64,000 nt of DNA from Nomia melanderi (taxonomy: Eukaryota > Arthropoda > Insecta > Hymenoptera > Halictidae), in the NCBI RefSeq assembly GCF_051020985.1, contig NC_135001.1, forward strand, positions 21,073,896 to 21,137,895. Direction: 5' to 3'. The notes under the pieces are model-generated. The model worked only from the letters and a program-made list of their open reading frames with translations, was not told the DNA's origin and ran no database searches. The translations under genes were made by a program, and so were the position numbers. Shown one piece after another: positions 24,900-37,155 of the stretch (the stretch's first letter is position 1; the number at the start of each line of letters is the position of its first letter).

Positions 24900-25500
24900 A
24901 AACATCGAGATTCCGCGTTTCAAGTCCAAAGCGCTCGAGAACGAATGCTCTCGCGGCGTTTAATATCATTCGATCTCGACTGCAACTTACATTCGACACC
25001 GTGCACTTTAACCCCAGCATAGTTTCTAAATTTAACCGTAACACGTTCGAGTCATCCATCGCAGCAGCGGGAAACGCCGAATCTCGGCCGCTAATCGTTC
25101 CCAAAGTACGCGATAATGTCGTTATTATTATTTCCAGCGATCGGTCGCGTCGCAAGACAAAGTTCCCTGGAAGACGCGTGACTTCGGCCGACATTATATA
25201 AATATGCGACGGGCTTCGCGAACAGCTAACATATTGATCCGAGCTCCGGCGTCCTCGAGGGCGAGCGGGATGCGTGCGTACCCCCGCGCGCGCCGCTCGT
25301 TCAAGGAAACGCGAAGAAGAATTCCGGACAAGCCCCGACTTAGAACTTGTTGCGATGCCGATTGTGAATGGTCCGGATTCTTCCGTTGGCGAACGAGGTG
25401 GGACGAGGCGGGGCGGGGGCCGCGGTCGTACGGCGGATCTAATTGAATTCCGTCGTCGCCGCGGCGGTCGGTCGCGCTCGTCGTGTGCAGTTTAGTAATA
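24900..25500. other. CpG-rich block in brp intron
   Basis: The densest CpG lies at 25200-25490. Short Arg-rich frames on plus are not credible exons. The block ends abruptly at AT-rich DNA leading into MITE F sequence. Confidence 0.35.
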
Positions 25501-25564
25501 ACGATAATGCTAATGGTAACGGTAACGATCGTAAGAATACGATACTCGGCGGAAATGTATGTAG

Positions 25565-26040
25565 GCGTTATAGAAACAGTAATTCAGATTTGATGTAGAG
25601 AATTTTTAACATAAATAAGGAATTTATCGCTGGAAGAATTAGTGTCATGTTTTATGATGACGTGTATACTCGTCACGGTTAACTGGTTAACAATGTGTTC
25701 GACGGTCTTAAGAATTTTATTGAGACGAATATAGTTTGTAACTTAAGTTGAGTAATTATTTCACTTCGTTGGTCATTTTCCGGCAAGAAGTTCGATAAAT
25801 CAGTTTAACCCGGTATATTGACTTCAAAGTTACACGAGTCTGTAGAGGGTTAACGAAATTCTACGGTTGGTTAAATATTCAACATCGAATTTTTAGACGT
25901 AATAGAATAACATATTTTAATGAAAGATCAAAGCGAAACAGATGAATTACATGTTTATGTGAGAAAATAGAGAATTCATGAAAGAATTATCATGTGAAGC
26001 TTTACGACGACGTGTATACTCGTCACGGTTAACTGGTTAA
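25565..26040. mobile_element. F fragment followed by a G-in-F composite
   Basis: A family F right part ends at AACTGGTTAA (TTAA 25687-25690). From about 25739 the G right part follows (end TAGAGGGTTAA), then the F right half again, ending at TTAA 26037-26040. It shares the G/F junction and most of its sequence with 16934-17249. Confidence 0.75.
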
Positions 26041-26155
26041 TAATTTCTCAGAGAAACATGTTACTTTTTAATCATTGCAAAGGCAAGAAATCAAGAATAG
26101 GTCATTTTGACCCGTCTGGTAAGTTTAGTGTTGAACTTTTAATTCAGAATTGTAG

Positions 26156-26378
26156 TTAACACTAGGTTTACGGAACGCGTGAAATTGACGCATATTGGAT
26201 TCTAGAAATATTATTTTCTAAATGTTTACGCCGATTTTGATTGATGCAGTCACACTGACATGTACCCCAATTACCTACTACCGAATCTCCAGTTTCCACA
26301 ATCTAAATAAACGAGCATCGATTCTTTTAGGATTAATAGAATGAAGTGTACAATAAATTACCGTAAACCTAGTGTTAA
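26156..26378. mobile_element. TTAA-bounded MITE, family C, complete
   Basis: A 223 bp element: TTAACACTAGGTTTACGGAA at left, ACCGTAAACCTAGTGTTAA at right. Near the left end it has GTGAAATTGACGC, a decayed form of the family palindrome. Noncoding. Confidence 0.9.
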
Positions 26379-26959
26379 ACGTTTAACGCATTGCTGACCG
26401 GTCAGGAGTTAACTCGTGATCGCACTGGGATTGGCTATTTCAATTTTTGAAGCGCAGGGCAGTGAGATGTTGCAAAAGCAGAATGTTGAAATTTATTTAA
26501 AAGATATGCCCGATTTTAGGTTCCAATTCATTAGATACAATGAAGATATATCGAAGCTTAGATTGTTCCACTTTTGGATTTAATTACAGAATACCGGTGA
26601 CATAGCTTCTGCGTAAAATTGTCGGTCAACAATGTGTTAAGAGTAAATAATAAGGTAACTCGGCGAATGCACTGTGAAGACACCAGATGGAAACTTGAGA
26701 GATGTGCAATAATGGTAACATTTATCGATGCAGAAGTGAAGACATAAAATATTGAAGTTTAGAGGTTCGACTGTAATAGAAACAAAGCTGAGGAAAAACA
26801 GACGTAACGATAGTAGCAAAACTGAGGAAATAACGAACGCGGCGAAGTATGGGGCAAATGAAAACAAAGATGAAGAATATCAGCTTTGCAACGCGAAGCA
26901 CGGGTTCTTTAAGAGTTTTAAGAACGAGAAAACGAGTCGATGTTCTTGACAAAGAGATT

Positions 26960-27851
26960 AACACGGTTAACCATTGGAATAATACACGGAGCAGGGTCTA
27001 CGGTTCCGGGGCTTCCAATGGGCGCGTTGAAATCGAAGAAACAACGGAAGTTTCGCGGAGGATCTCGCGGAAAACGCTCTTGCGAATCGGTGGCTCCCCC
27101 TTCGGGTGCGCATTTTTGGCCAATCGATAAGCACACACGGTCTGTTACGAAGTGTCGGGGGAAAAAAAGGAAAGTACGTCGGGGAGAAAAACGAGTCCTC
27201 GAGTAGCGCACGTAGATCGATAGCCCTCCGATGACGCGGGAATCCCGGTGAAAAACTCGCGACCCGATTTCGCCCCGGAATCCGCGCGGATCGTGGAAAA
27301 AGCAATTGCAGTCCGGCCGAGACGATGATTTCAGCGATGCACGTTAGAAAAACGGGGAAAGATCGCGATCACAAAGAGCAACGCTGGAAGCGGTTCGACC
27401 TAATCGCTTCGACCTAAATTCCAGCCGCGCGCGGACGTCATCGAGCGAAGGGGGCGAGGAGGAGAACGCGCGGAAAGGGTGTCGAAACGGGAAGAAAGAG
27501 CCCTGTGCGCGTGTTCGCGATCGAACCGTGATCAAAATCGCGTACGCGCGTACTGGGAGAACCGATTTTTCGAAAGGGAACAAAGAGAAACGCCTTGGCC
27601 CTCTGCGCTGCGAAGCCTTTGATCGTTAGCTACCTCGACGCAGCGAAATTCTAAGCTTCAGCAGCGAATATTACATCTAATACGACACCATGCGATTTAA
27701 ACGAAATATCTCTATCGCTCGACTCGCGTGCGGTACTCTCGGAAAGCGTAAAATACGTGATCGATGAAGCGACTACCGAAAAAGAGGCCGTCAGAGCGCA
27801 AAGGGCTGCGACGCGGAAGCGAAAAGGAAAATCTCCGCAGCGCTAACTGAC
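26960..27851. other. brp: CpG-rich intron start of brp
   Basis: This is the first ~900 bp of the brp intron in the direction of transcription (minus). It is CpG-rich like the exon and its upstream region, so the CpG-rich domain of the gene's 5' end spans about 26.96-31.24 kb. Open frames of up to 112 residues here lack coding features. Confidence 0.45.
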
Positions 27852-28637
27852 CTGGTTCTCGGAGTTGAGCAGCTTCAGCTGTTCGTTGATCAGGCTGTAC
27901 TTGGTGCTCTCCTCCTTCCTCAACGCTCTCTCCTTCTTAAGCTCGGGACTCCAGAAGGTCTTGATGCTGTGCATCGAGCTGCCGAGCTTTTGGTTCGTCA
28001 GCTCGAGCTCCTTCTTGAGGTTCCCGAGCTCTCGTTGGAGATCGTTGTTCTGGTGCTGCAGCTCGCCGATGTAGCCGCCGCTGTCCCGCAGCATGTGCGG
28101 GTTCGGGCTTTGCCTGGCGGAACGGGAGCCGTACAATTCATCCTCGAGGTAGAGGCCGCGGTCCCGGCTGCGTTCCCTTGGGTCCCTGATCGGCACGAAC
28201 TCGCGATCGTGATCGAGTATGCCCGCTGACGCGCGATCGAGGCTGGTGTACCTCGCCGACATGCCCGCCGAGCTGGACATGGCGGGTCTCGAGGCGCTTC
28301 TGGATCTGTGATGTCCGCCCCCACCGCCCCCGGTTGACATACTCCTGCCCCTCTCCTCGAGCATCACGGGACTGGCGAGGTCCTCGTCGCGGGAGTAGTA
28401 CGGGCTGCCCAGCTGATGGTGATGGTAGCTGCCGTATCCGAGGTGCTCCGGCGAGTTGTTCCCGCTACGGGTGCCTCTCTTGCGACCCAACGGACTGCCG
28501 CGACCGCTCGCGTAGCTACGCGACGGGCTACGGTCGACGGTGGGCAGCTCGCCCACGCGACGACCGCTGCGAGGCGAACGCGTGCCGCCTCCCGGCCCGA
28601 CCACTCCGCTTCCGCTCGAGTACGGATCCCTGGACAT
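27852..28637 (-). CDS. brp: Bruchpilot (ELKS/ERC/CAST), first coding exon
   Basis: Presynaptic active-zone scaffold. In flies, Bruchpilot builds the T-bar, clusters calcium channels and tethers vesicles. The exon encodes 262 residues, from ATG (28637-28635) to CAG followed by the donor GTCAGT; the join is in phase 0. The residues up to about 75 are a Ser/Arg/Gly-rich lead. The next part matches the insect Bruchpilot N-terminus: GSPYYSRDED, HHRSRSASRP, RYTSLDR, DREFVPIRDPRERSRDR, LYLEDELYGSRSARQSP. The end is the start of the ELKS coiled coil (ELQHQNNDLQRELGNLKKE, KLGSSMHSIKTFWSPELKKE, ending in NSENQ), which is also conserved in vertebrate ERC proteins. The rest of the protein is outside the window. 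Start choice: first in-frame ATG, purine at -3. RS/SP dipeptides fit the known phosphorylation of the fly Brp N-terminus by SRPK79D. Confidence 0.96.
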
Positions 28638-29324
28638 ACTTCTCCTCTATATATCGTATACGCGAACTTTTATACTACGAGCGTCGTCCTCCTCCTATAT
28701 TCTAGACTCTATAATCTTCTACTTTCGTTCGACGCTCTTGGCTCCGTTCGTTCGCGTTACTCCTCCCTGGCAATTCCGTGAGCTCTCCTTTGGTCACAGA
28801 TGAATTCTGCTCTAATCTTCTTCGTCAGTCTTGTTAGTTTGTCGCGTGGTTCTTACGGTATCTCGGTACACGTCTTTCGTTTCTCTCTCTCCGTGTCTTC
28901 CGTTTACGGAATCGGTGAAAAAATTTGGTACCCCGTTCGGCTTCGTTGGTGATGGCTACTAGAGCTAGCTTCGGTGACGATGTGATTACTAAATGATGTG
29001 GACGATCGTCGAGATCCTTGACTCTAAAATACCCGAATCTCGGTTTCTAGTTCTATTGTCCGGCGGATGTCGGCCCCCCGTTCCTCCCCCCGCGGCTATT
29101 ACCTATCGACGGGCGAGCGAGCGTCTGTTCGTCATCTCGGACAACGTCGTTCACTTCGCGGGCCGCGCGCTGGTTCGCGCGCTGGTTCGCGCGCCGGCGA
29201 GCCGTTCTAATCTACGCGTAAAGAACGTCGTCGCGCGAGCGGCGTGCATCAGGCAACGCCTAGCGCGTAGTCGATCGGCGATGGCTCGGCTCGAGCATCG
29301 CGCCCGATCCTCTTCGGAATCCCG

Positions 29325-29376
29325 TCCTTCCTTCCTTCCTTCCTTCCTTCCTTCCTTCCGTCCGTCCGTCCGTCCG
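29325..29376. repeat. (CTTC)n/(CGTC)n microsatellite
   Basis: CCTTCCTTCC tetramers pass into CCGTCCGT tetramers, inside the CpG-rich brp upstream block. Confidence 0.95.
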
Positions 29377-30051
29377 TTCTCCTCTTCTCGGAACTGTGCC
29401 CGACACGCGTACGCGTTTCCTCCGCACGCGTGGCTCGCGGGTTGTGCTAACGTGTGCGTGAGGTCACGACCCTCGTACACGGCGATCGATCTTTGACCTT
29501 CTTTCGCCGGCAAAGCCCATCGAGTGGCGGAGATGAATCGAGAGAGATCGCGAGGGGTGGGGTGCGAGAGCCTCTACCTGTCTGTCCGTCTGTACGCGCG
29601 TACGTGTACGTGTACGTGTGCGAACGTGTGAACGTGTGCGCGCGGTGAGGGGTGTGCGCGCGCGGGGGGCAGAGAGAGAAAGGATCTCCCGTCGTTTTTC
29701 CGTCGAATCGCCGCTCTCTCCGGACCGATATCCCCGTTTCCCTCGTTCCTCCTCCTTGTTCCGGTGCTCCCGGTGTCTCCTTCTTCCCTCCTCTCTCTCT
29801 CTCTCCCTCGTCCTACGGCGCCGGAGGACCCTCAGGACGAGGGTGAGTCCCGGCGATCGTTCCGAGTCCCGCTGCCCCTCGGCGCGTGCGTGAGTGCGCG
29901 CGTACGCGAGAGAGAGCAGGTATGTTACACGCGTATGTTTACCGGCCGCGTATCTACTCGCGGCGCGGCGTCCCCGTTTCGCGAAACCCGCACCTCGACT
30001 CCCTCCTTATCGATCTCATCCTCGCTTCCGTCTCTTCTCTCTGGTCCCCGT

Positions 30052-30079
30052 CGTCTCGTCTCGTCTCGTCTCGTCTCGC
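30052..30079. repeat. (TCTCG)n microsatellite
   Basis: Five or more TCTCG pentamers in the brp upstream block. Confidence 0.9.
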
Positions 30080-32281
30080 GCTTCGCTCGAGCTTCCTCTC
30101 TTCTTCCTCTACGCCGCCGATGTCCCCGCCGTCTCGTACGCTGCCTCCGCTTCTATTTCCGCCGGCTCCGCCGTTCCGCTCCTCCTTCCGCTCCCCCTCG
30201 TCTCACCGGTTCCAGAGTTCCTCGCCGAGAGACGACCAAGACCAACCGATCCAACCTACCCGAACCTTCCACTGTCCACCATCCACCACGACTTGGCACC
30301 GCCACTTCCGTGCACTCGCCACGGTCTCTCTTCCCGTCCTTCCTCTTTCCGCTCGGTCTCCTCTCTCTCTCTGTCTCTCGATTCCTCGCGTGCGTCTCTC
30401 TCGGCTTCGCTGTGCCGCCACCAGTCGCCGGCGCGCACACCTACGCACCCTCTTCGTCTCTCGCCGCGTCCGCCCCTTGACTCGCCCCGTTCGGCACGCC
30501 GTCTGTCTCTCTCGCCCGGAGCCGTCGACCGGCGTTTCCCAACAAATCCTTCGCTCCCGCCCCGCGGCCGTCCCGTTTCCAGTCAACTCGAACTCCGACC
30601 GGACGCGCGCCGATTACGCGCGACCCTACGAGCAAGCGGCGCCGGGAAAGCCGGTTTCCCCAACGGAGCCGTCCAGCCAAGCCAACCACCTCGCTAACGG
30701 AGAGCCGCGCCACCACGGAACCGCGCGCACTGACAGACTACTCTAATGTGAGCCGAGTGAAACACCCTTTCGCTTCACCGCCGCCGGCAGCCTGTCTCCC
30801 TTTCTCTCTCTCTCTCTCGCCCTCTCTCTAGCCCCCTGTCCGTCCGTCTATCTTTGCTCTCTCACTCCGGCGCGCCGCCACTGCCACGACCACCACCATC
30901 CAGCACAACCACCCGCCCGGCGACGCTGTCAAAGCTCTCTCTATCCCCCCGTACACGAGCCCCGTCGCGTGTACGCACGCCACTACGAGAACTCTCACCA
31001 CCAATGCCGCCACCACCACCACCACCACCGCCAGCAACCGGCCGCCGCTACTACTACTAGCGCCGATTAAAGTCGACCGCGCCGGCAGCGCCCTCCGACG
31101 ACGTCATCGGCGACGTTTACGACCGACTACTACTATCACGACACCGGCGCGGCGCGGCGCGACGCGGCGCCTTTCGCTCGATTCCGCTACGAAACCCACC
31201 CCCTTCCATCCCGACGGTGCCCTACGGCCCTCCCCGCCGGATGGATGCTCGGGACCCCACCACCGTGGTGGCCGCCAGCGCGTGAACCCTCCCTATCGCG
31301 CAGATCCAAGCGGATCCATGATACGCGCAGCATCGCTGGATTTTCGGACCAACGATACTCTCTCTCCTCTGTTCCACCACCACCCCTCGCTGTCCCCCCG
31401 GTGTGTCTGGCCTTTTCTTTTTCTTCGGTTTATTTGGACACCGGAAATCTTCGAGCATTGTTAACTTGGGTAATTGTTCTGGGATTGTTGAATCAGGCGG
31501 ACGCCGATTCGTCTTTGTCGTTGTATGTACGGTCGTCGGTCTGCGGGAAATGTGGAAGGGAGTTTAGGGCTGTCGGGGCTGCTTGAGGTAAGAATGATGA
31601 TGTGTCGCTTGAATTCGGGGAATGGTGAACTAGGGGTGTTACCTGAACAGTCGAACTGTCGAGTCACGCTGAGTTTCGGAAATGATTTTGCTGTGACTAA
31701 AACGATGCGTCTGAATTTTATGTTCGAGTAATTTATGTAATCGTTTCTCTGTGAAGCGTCTGTTGTCTTTTCGATGGTTGTAGATGTATTCAGAAATAGG
31801 TCATTTTCAGCCAGTGTTAAATGCGTACGTACCGATACTCGAGTCTGCATATATAGAGCACGGAAAAATATTTCACACACATTCCTTACTGCACTCCGTG
31901 TTTGTGTTTACGGGGTGGAAATATCTTCGCAGCAGGGGATGAAACGTCTACTTGGCGAAATATCATTAAAATTAATGGAACCAGCTATATCCGTCATTTT
32001 TCAAGATATTCCATAAAACAGGTTTTCCGCGTTCAACTCTAGAAACGGTTTCCACCTCGTAAATATGAGTATGCGTGGCCATAAAAAATACGAGCGGAAT
32101 ATTCTCAGAAGCTCTACATCCATGAAAAATTCCATTAAAACCTATGCATTCGAATTGGACCATACACTTACCTAACAAAGCTTCCTGAAATAAGTATTTT
32201 TATAAATCTCCGCAGCACCCCTAATACAATCAGATTCCGTCTAACTTTCTTCTCCAAATAATCAACAAACTTGAGAATCTA

Positions 32282-32497
32282 TTAACCCTTTGCACTCGGA
32301 AGTTTCTCATTAGAAATATTTTAACGTCTTCTGATGAAATAGAGAGGATATTTTGCGAAACTAACTCGAAATCACGCTTAAATTGAAGGACAAAGCTATT
32401 TCTCAAATTGATGCATTATACGAAGTTTAATATTAAGTATCAAATTTTATAGTTTTACTATGTGAGTGAGAGGCACCTCTCGAGTGCAAAGGTTTGA
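32282..32497. mobile_element. TTAA-bounded MITE, family A
   Basis: The left end is TTAACCCTTTGCACTCGGAAG. The right end is CTCTCGAGTGCAAAGG with the final TTAA decayed to TTTGA. The GTGAGAGGCACCTCTC stretch near the right end is the decayed subterminal palindrome. About 215 bp. Confidence 0.8.
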
Positions 32498-33105
32498 AAC
32501 CTCCACAATCGCAACGACAAAGCTCAAAAAACAATTTGCTCCACCCAGCTTTCGAAGATCGAATCGGCACAGATAAATCGGAATTTTTAAAATAGTATAG
32601 GGAAAAGGAGGTTCCACTTCTCTCCGCTATCCTCCTTTTGTCATCCCGTTTATGTTCGCTGTTAAAATTTAATGGGATAAGTTTCTCGGGCCGTTTCACT
32701 CCCGAGAAAAACGCCGCGAGTGGAAAAGGGGGTCGAACCACCGTTTCGGATCGGCGAAATTTTTGTTTATGGGGTGCGCGGGTAAGTTCAAAGAGTGGAA
32801 ACAAAGGAGGACACTCGCGAGAACCCCTATCGCATTCCGCCGGTGTCGCCTTTTTTTATCTTGGACACGAGTGTCCTCATTATAAAGCTCTCGCGCGCGT
32901 CGGGGGTGACTTTTTTCCCCCTTAGTTTTCCCTCGAATAGCAGTCGCATTCATTCATCTTCTGGCCGGCATTCCTGTTTGAAGGACGGCCTGATTCTAAT
33001 TCTTGACCACCCCGGACACATCCCCCTTGACCTCCCTCGTTAGAATGTGGAACGAGTCATTTCGTTAAGCTGTCAGGTGGCTGAACCTTGAAATATTTGA
33101 TTGTA

Positions 33106-33585
33106 TTTCACCCCTTGCCGTACTATTTACTTTCGCCACTAAGCTCGTGTACCATTCTACTATCGATAATTTGGGAGAAATGCAACGAAATTGTTCATAC
33201 TTCGAGTGGAAATTTTATTTGAAGATAATACAATGATAATAGCGAAATAGTTTGCTTTGATCAGTGGGTATGAGTAACATCGATTGTTGTTAAATTAGTC
33301 TAGAAACCTTCATCACAAGTCTCACATTGTACGGCAAAGGGGTTAATCAAGTTGTTCTTAAAGTTAATCAAGTTGTTCTAAGCTCGTGTACCATTCTACT
33401 ATCGACAATTTGGAAGAAATGCAACAAAATTGTCCATACTTCGAGTGGAAATTTTATTTGAAGATAATATAATGATAATAGCGAAATAGTTTGCTTTGAT
33501 CAGTGGGTAATGAATAACATCGATTGTTGTTAAATTAGTCTAGAAACCTTCATCACGAGTCTCACATTGTACGGCAAAGGGTTAA
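33106..33585. mobile_element. Two tandem copies of MITE family E
   Basis: Copy 1 is about 33106-33346 (left TTAA decayed, right ACGGCAAAGGGGTTAA). Copy 2 is about 33382-33585 (right ACGGCAAAGGGTTAA). From AAGCTCGTGTACCATTCTAC onward the copies differ at only a few bases, so this is a recent tandem duplication of about 240 bp rather than two insertions. Opposite orientation to the E copy at 20851. Confidence 0.8.
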
Positions 33586-34952
33586 AGTTCCTTTCGTTTT
33601 GTAAATACGCCATGGATACACTGTACTTTATATTTTATATGGTGTTACTCGATTTTGCAATTCATTCTGATCTTCTTCCATTTCTTTTTAACCTCACACT
33701 GTCGACCTTCTAAAATTCCCATCGAACTCGATACGAGAGATGAAAGAGTTTTATGGTGCAAACTGATATTTTCTCGTAAGATATGGAAAATAAAAATTCC
33801 TGTGTATATGGACGTAATATGTATACATGTTCTGTAAAACTTTCAATAAATTGTAGTACTCAATAAAGGTGTATGCAGACACGTGCTCAATTTCAGGTAT
33901 AGAACGCGTTTTTATCTACATAACACGACTCTGTCGTCGACCTGGTGTACGACATCGCAATCAATGAAGCTACGATTCACCGAGCAGTGCCGTATCGATT
34001 CGAACGTGGCCCCTTGGCAGCCGGGCTCTCGCGTAATCGAAATCTAAAATTTCCTAACAAATTTATCATGCAGTAAAATATTAACATTTCTATCTCCCTA
34101 CAATCCTAACACCTATAATCATTTAAAAACTCAGAAATCTAAATATATTAAACGTCCATTAGTTTCTCATCTCCAATTCCTAAATTATTATCAACATTTC
34201 TCTATTGATATCTGTTCGCTCAATAAATATTTCCAACAACTCTCAGTATAAGTACAGCGTCGAATCTATAGTTCCCACGACAAATACCGCAGCATCCCTT
34301 AATTTAATTTCACCACCGCATCAAGCTCTTGCCCGTAATTTCCCAAATTCCCAGTTCCAGAGGGGTCAAGAGAAAAGCGTCCGACCAACGACCCGCCGCG
34401 GAAAAGTTGGAAATCGTTGTCGTGGCTCGCGGAAGACGAAGGAAATGCGCAAGCCCGTATTTTACGATCGTCCGGCGTGGCTTCTTTGATAACACAGGCG
34501 TTACGAAAGCTTTCCACCCTCTGGACCCCTCGGTTTTTCATTCCTCCGCGCCGCGAGCTAATCTCCGGGACGGTGAAAGGGCGAGGGGAGGGGGCTCCGG
34601 CCACTCCGAATTTCGAGTATCGTTTAATAAAACCCTGTTGACTCGACGACTTACGGATCCCGGAGGATCCCTCAAATAGAGGGTGTCCCGGAATATAAAA
34701 TGAGCTCTCGGTGCCCGGACTCATTGTCCCCGACCCCCGTTTTTACGTCTCCGTCGCGGATCAGGCCGAGACGGACAGATGTTTAGCCTTCGACGAGCTC
34801 GCTGCGAGACGAACGGCTCGTTATTACGTTAACTGCACCGGGGATAATTAATTCAACCTCCACACTCGTTCGTTCGCCGCAATTGCGTGAACTCGCACGA
34901 ATAATTCGCGCGGACGTTTTTAGCGTCTCCGCGGAGGAATATCGGAGCTGTC

Positions 34953-35115
34953 TTAACCCTTTGCACTCTGTAGGCTCCAATTATAATATTAGATATTCTA
35001 ATGAATCTTAAAGAAACTACCCTAAAATTATTCGATTCTCCACGCATCCAAATTTTGTGCTGAGAAGGAAAATAGAAAATCGGAGAGATGTTATAGCATT
35101 CGCTCTCAATATTTT
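34953..35115. mobile_element. MITE family B, truncated
   Basis: The left end is TTAACCCTTTGCACTCTGTAGG, then the B body (AATCTTAAAGAAACTACCCT, CGCATCCAAATTTTGTGCTG). The right end is lost near 35115. Confidence 0.75.
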
Positions 35116-35727
35116 ATCACTGATACTCAGAGATACCAGAGTGTTCGTAATTTTCCGATACAAATTTGCAGAGTATTCATTAAAATTTTAATTATACTTC
35201 AGTCTGCTCATTGCTGAAAAGGTATATTTGATAATTTCTCAGTTTCTCCGCGATAATGGACAGGAGATTCCTTTGCTTCTCGTAAATTACTTATAGCAAA
35301 ATACGTCAAACGTTCGCCGAGGCAACCATAATAACAACGTTGTAACTTTGACGTTACAACTTTTGCGATGTTGCAACGTTAACAGCGTCGCAGCGAAGCT
35401 GAACGAAATGCAGTTAGATTACTACATTATTTCCCGAATTTCTGCGTCAAACGCGAATAATAACGGAAAACCCGATGAAGCTATGAAGTGCAATTAACCC
35501 CTTGCCTCGAGATTCCTGTACCAGCCGCAGGTATCGCTGATCCACCCTCGAAATCCTAAGTAACCCGACGCTCGGAGGACTCGCGTGGATCACGGAGAGG
35601 ATCATCGAACGAAATTCGTTGATGGATCGTGTTGAATATTTATTTGTAGAAATAAACAACGCAGTTTGAAAAGCTAAATGCATATTTATTAACCGTTAAT
35701 ATATGTATATAATAGTATTAACGTAGA

Positions 35728-35962
35728 TTAACCCTCAGCACTCCAGGTTGTTTTGTAATCTATCAGCAACTGCAACTAATTTTTATAGTATTCCTAACGA
35801 AAATGAGAAATGCAACATTTCTTCGATCTTTTATTTTCCTTCTTAGCACAAAATTTGGATGCGTGGAAAATCGAATAATTTTAGGGTAGTTTCTTTGATT
35901 CATTAAAATATCTAATATTATAACCGGTGCAATATTGGAGCCTACAGAGTGCAAGGGGTTAA
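35728..35962. mobile_element. TTAA-bounded MITE, family B, complete
   Basis: A 235 bp element: TTAACCCTCAGCACTCCAGG at left and CCTACAGAGTGCAAGGGGTTAA at right. The body has GCAACTGCAACTAATTTTTA and TTTTAGGGTAGTTTCTTTGA. Noncoding; both TTAA ends are intact. Confidence 0.9.
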
Positions 35963-37155
35963 AGTATGTAGTACGGTGCTTCACAAGAACTGAAAAACGG
36001 AGCTCGGTTCAACGGTTGAGCTTTTTGCTGAACAAAGACGGCTGTCCTCGGGAGAACATCTGACCGCGAAACAGAGGACTGCAATGGATACCTCGCGGCC
36101 ATTAAAAATATACTTCACGCTCACTCTCAACAAATCTCAACTGCAACAGTTCTGTAGTAACTTTGAGATTTGTATCAGAGGTGCAGAAACAGTAAGATTA
36201 CTATGGAAAATAAAGAATACGTTTATCGAGACACGGTTTAACCCTTTGAGGATGTAGATCGTCGAAATATACAAAATCTTTTGCAAATTCTGCTAAATTA
36301 AACACGGAATGCTCAAATCATAGAAAGTAAGGAAATTGTGCACCGATTCCTCGCTGTTCGAACAGTTAAATCATTTGTTCGAAACTGGGTATTGCAAACG
36401 AGGAAGTTCGATCTCAGCAAAACGCTGATGGTTCGGCTGTGACTGTCTGCAGCCAGCGATGGGGCACTTAATTTATGGTCCACCATCGGGCCACGTGCTT
36501 TAAGCACTTCTTAAAGGAAACAGAACCGAATCTCCTATTACAGATTCGGAGAGATCGCCTTCTAGCACAAGTTCCCGCGGAAGTGGGCGCGATGATGCAC
36601 ACGGGTCACGGGCAGTAGGAAAATTCTGCATTCAATGCAAATGCGTCCGTGCATTGGAGCGAGGCCCGCGACAATGGACGTAACGCAACGCGCGGCGATT
36701 TAGGCTCTATTCACACTAACGGTCAACGGTACGGTGAGATCACGATCGGCTACAGTCGACGATCGAAAACAATAAAATTCCGTGAATTATGTATATACGC
36801 ATTTCATTCCTCGTTCGTTCAGTGAAGAGAACTACATTGCAATAAAAAAACGACAGCTTTAAATCAGATGTTAATCGTCGCAAGAAAATCGAACTTTTCA
36901 CGCTGCAGCTTCATTCGGTTCCGATTTCCATTCATGTCTTCATTTCTTGCTACGAGTCGCATTATTTTCTGATGTCACCGCGATGGAGATTTTAAGCTTT
37001 GATATCTAAATTCGAAGGTTGCGAGTGGATGGTTTAATTATTCGAGTAACGAAAGACTGACGTGCAGCTTTTTTCTAGTATTTGAGACTTTGATGCGTAA
37101 CTCTGTTTTATGGAAAAGGTTTTCGGAAGTTTCAAGAATTCTCGTCTGCGAAGGG

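Larger units (their letters stand above)
1..27851 (-). other. brp: First intron region of brp, no other gene seen
   Basis: This is the stretch downstream (minus strand) of the brp first coding exon. The next ELKS coiled-coil exon is not found in any frame here, so the intron very probably runs through the whole left part of the window and beyond it (at least 27.8 kb). The open frames present are Arg/Ser-rich or Phe/Ser-rich translations of CpG-rich or purine-rich DNA, without domains or coherent splice structure. The content is TTAA-bounded MITEs, tandem repeats and CpG-rich islands, listed separately. I see nothing specific in about 1-240, 2940-4470, 4850-6290, 7750-10480, 12200-14470 and 19210-19430. 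That this is intron rather than intergenic DNA is inference. Confidence 0.7.
28638..31240 (-). promoter_or_regulatory. brp: Presumed brp promoter and 5'UTR, CpG-rich and GA-rich on minus
   Basis: About 2.6 kb immediately 5' of the brp start codon. CpG is very frequent. The plus strand is pyrimidine-rich, so brp-sense is purine-rich with (GA)n runs at about 29788-29806 and 30801-30820, the type of site bound by GAGA factor. Overlapping plus-strand frames of 238, 286 and 267 residues (about 29764-30746) are Ser/Arg/Pro/Leu-rich in all three phases, which is what biased composition gives, not three genes. The transcription start and any 5'UTR splice sites cannot be fixed from sequence. Promoter role is inference from position and composition. 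Confidence 0.55.

Noticed and set aside
29764..30746. Three overlapping plus-strand frames of 238, 286 and 267 residues
   Set aside because: All three phases are open at once with Ser/Arg/Pro/Leu bias, as expected from C/T-rich DNA opposite the brp 5' region; none has protein-like features.
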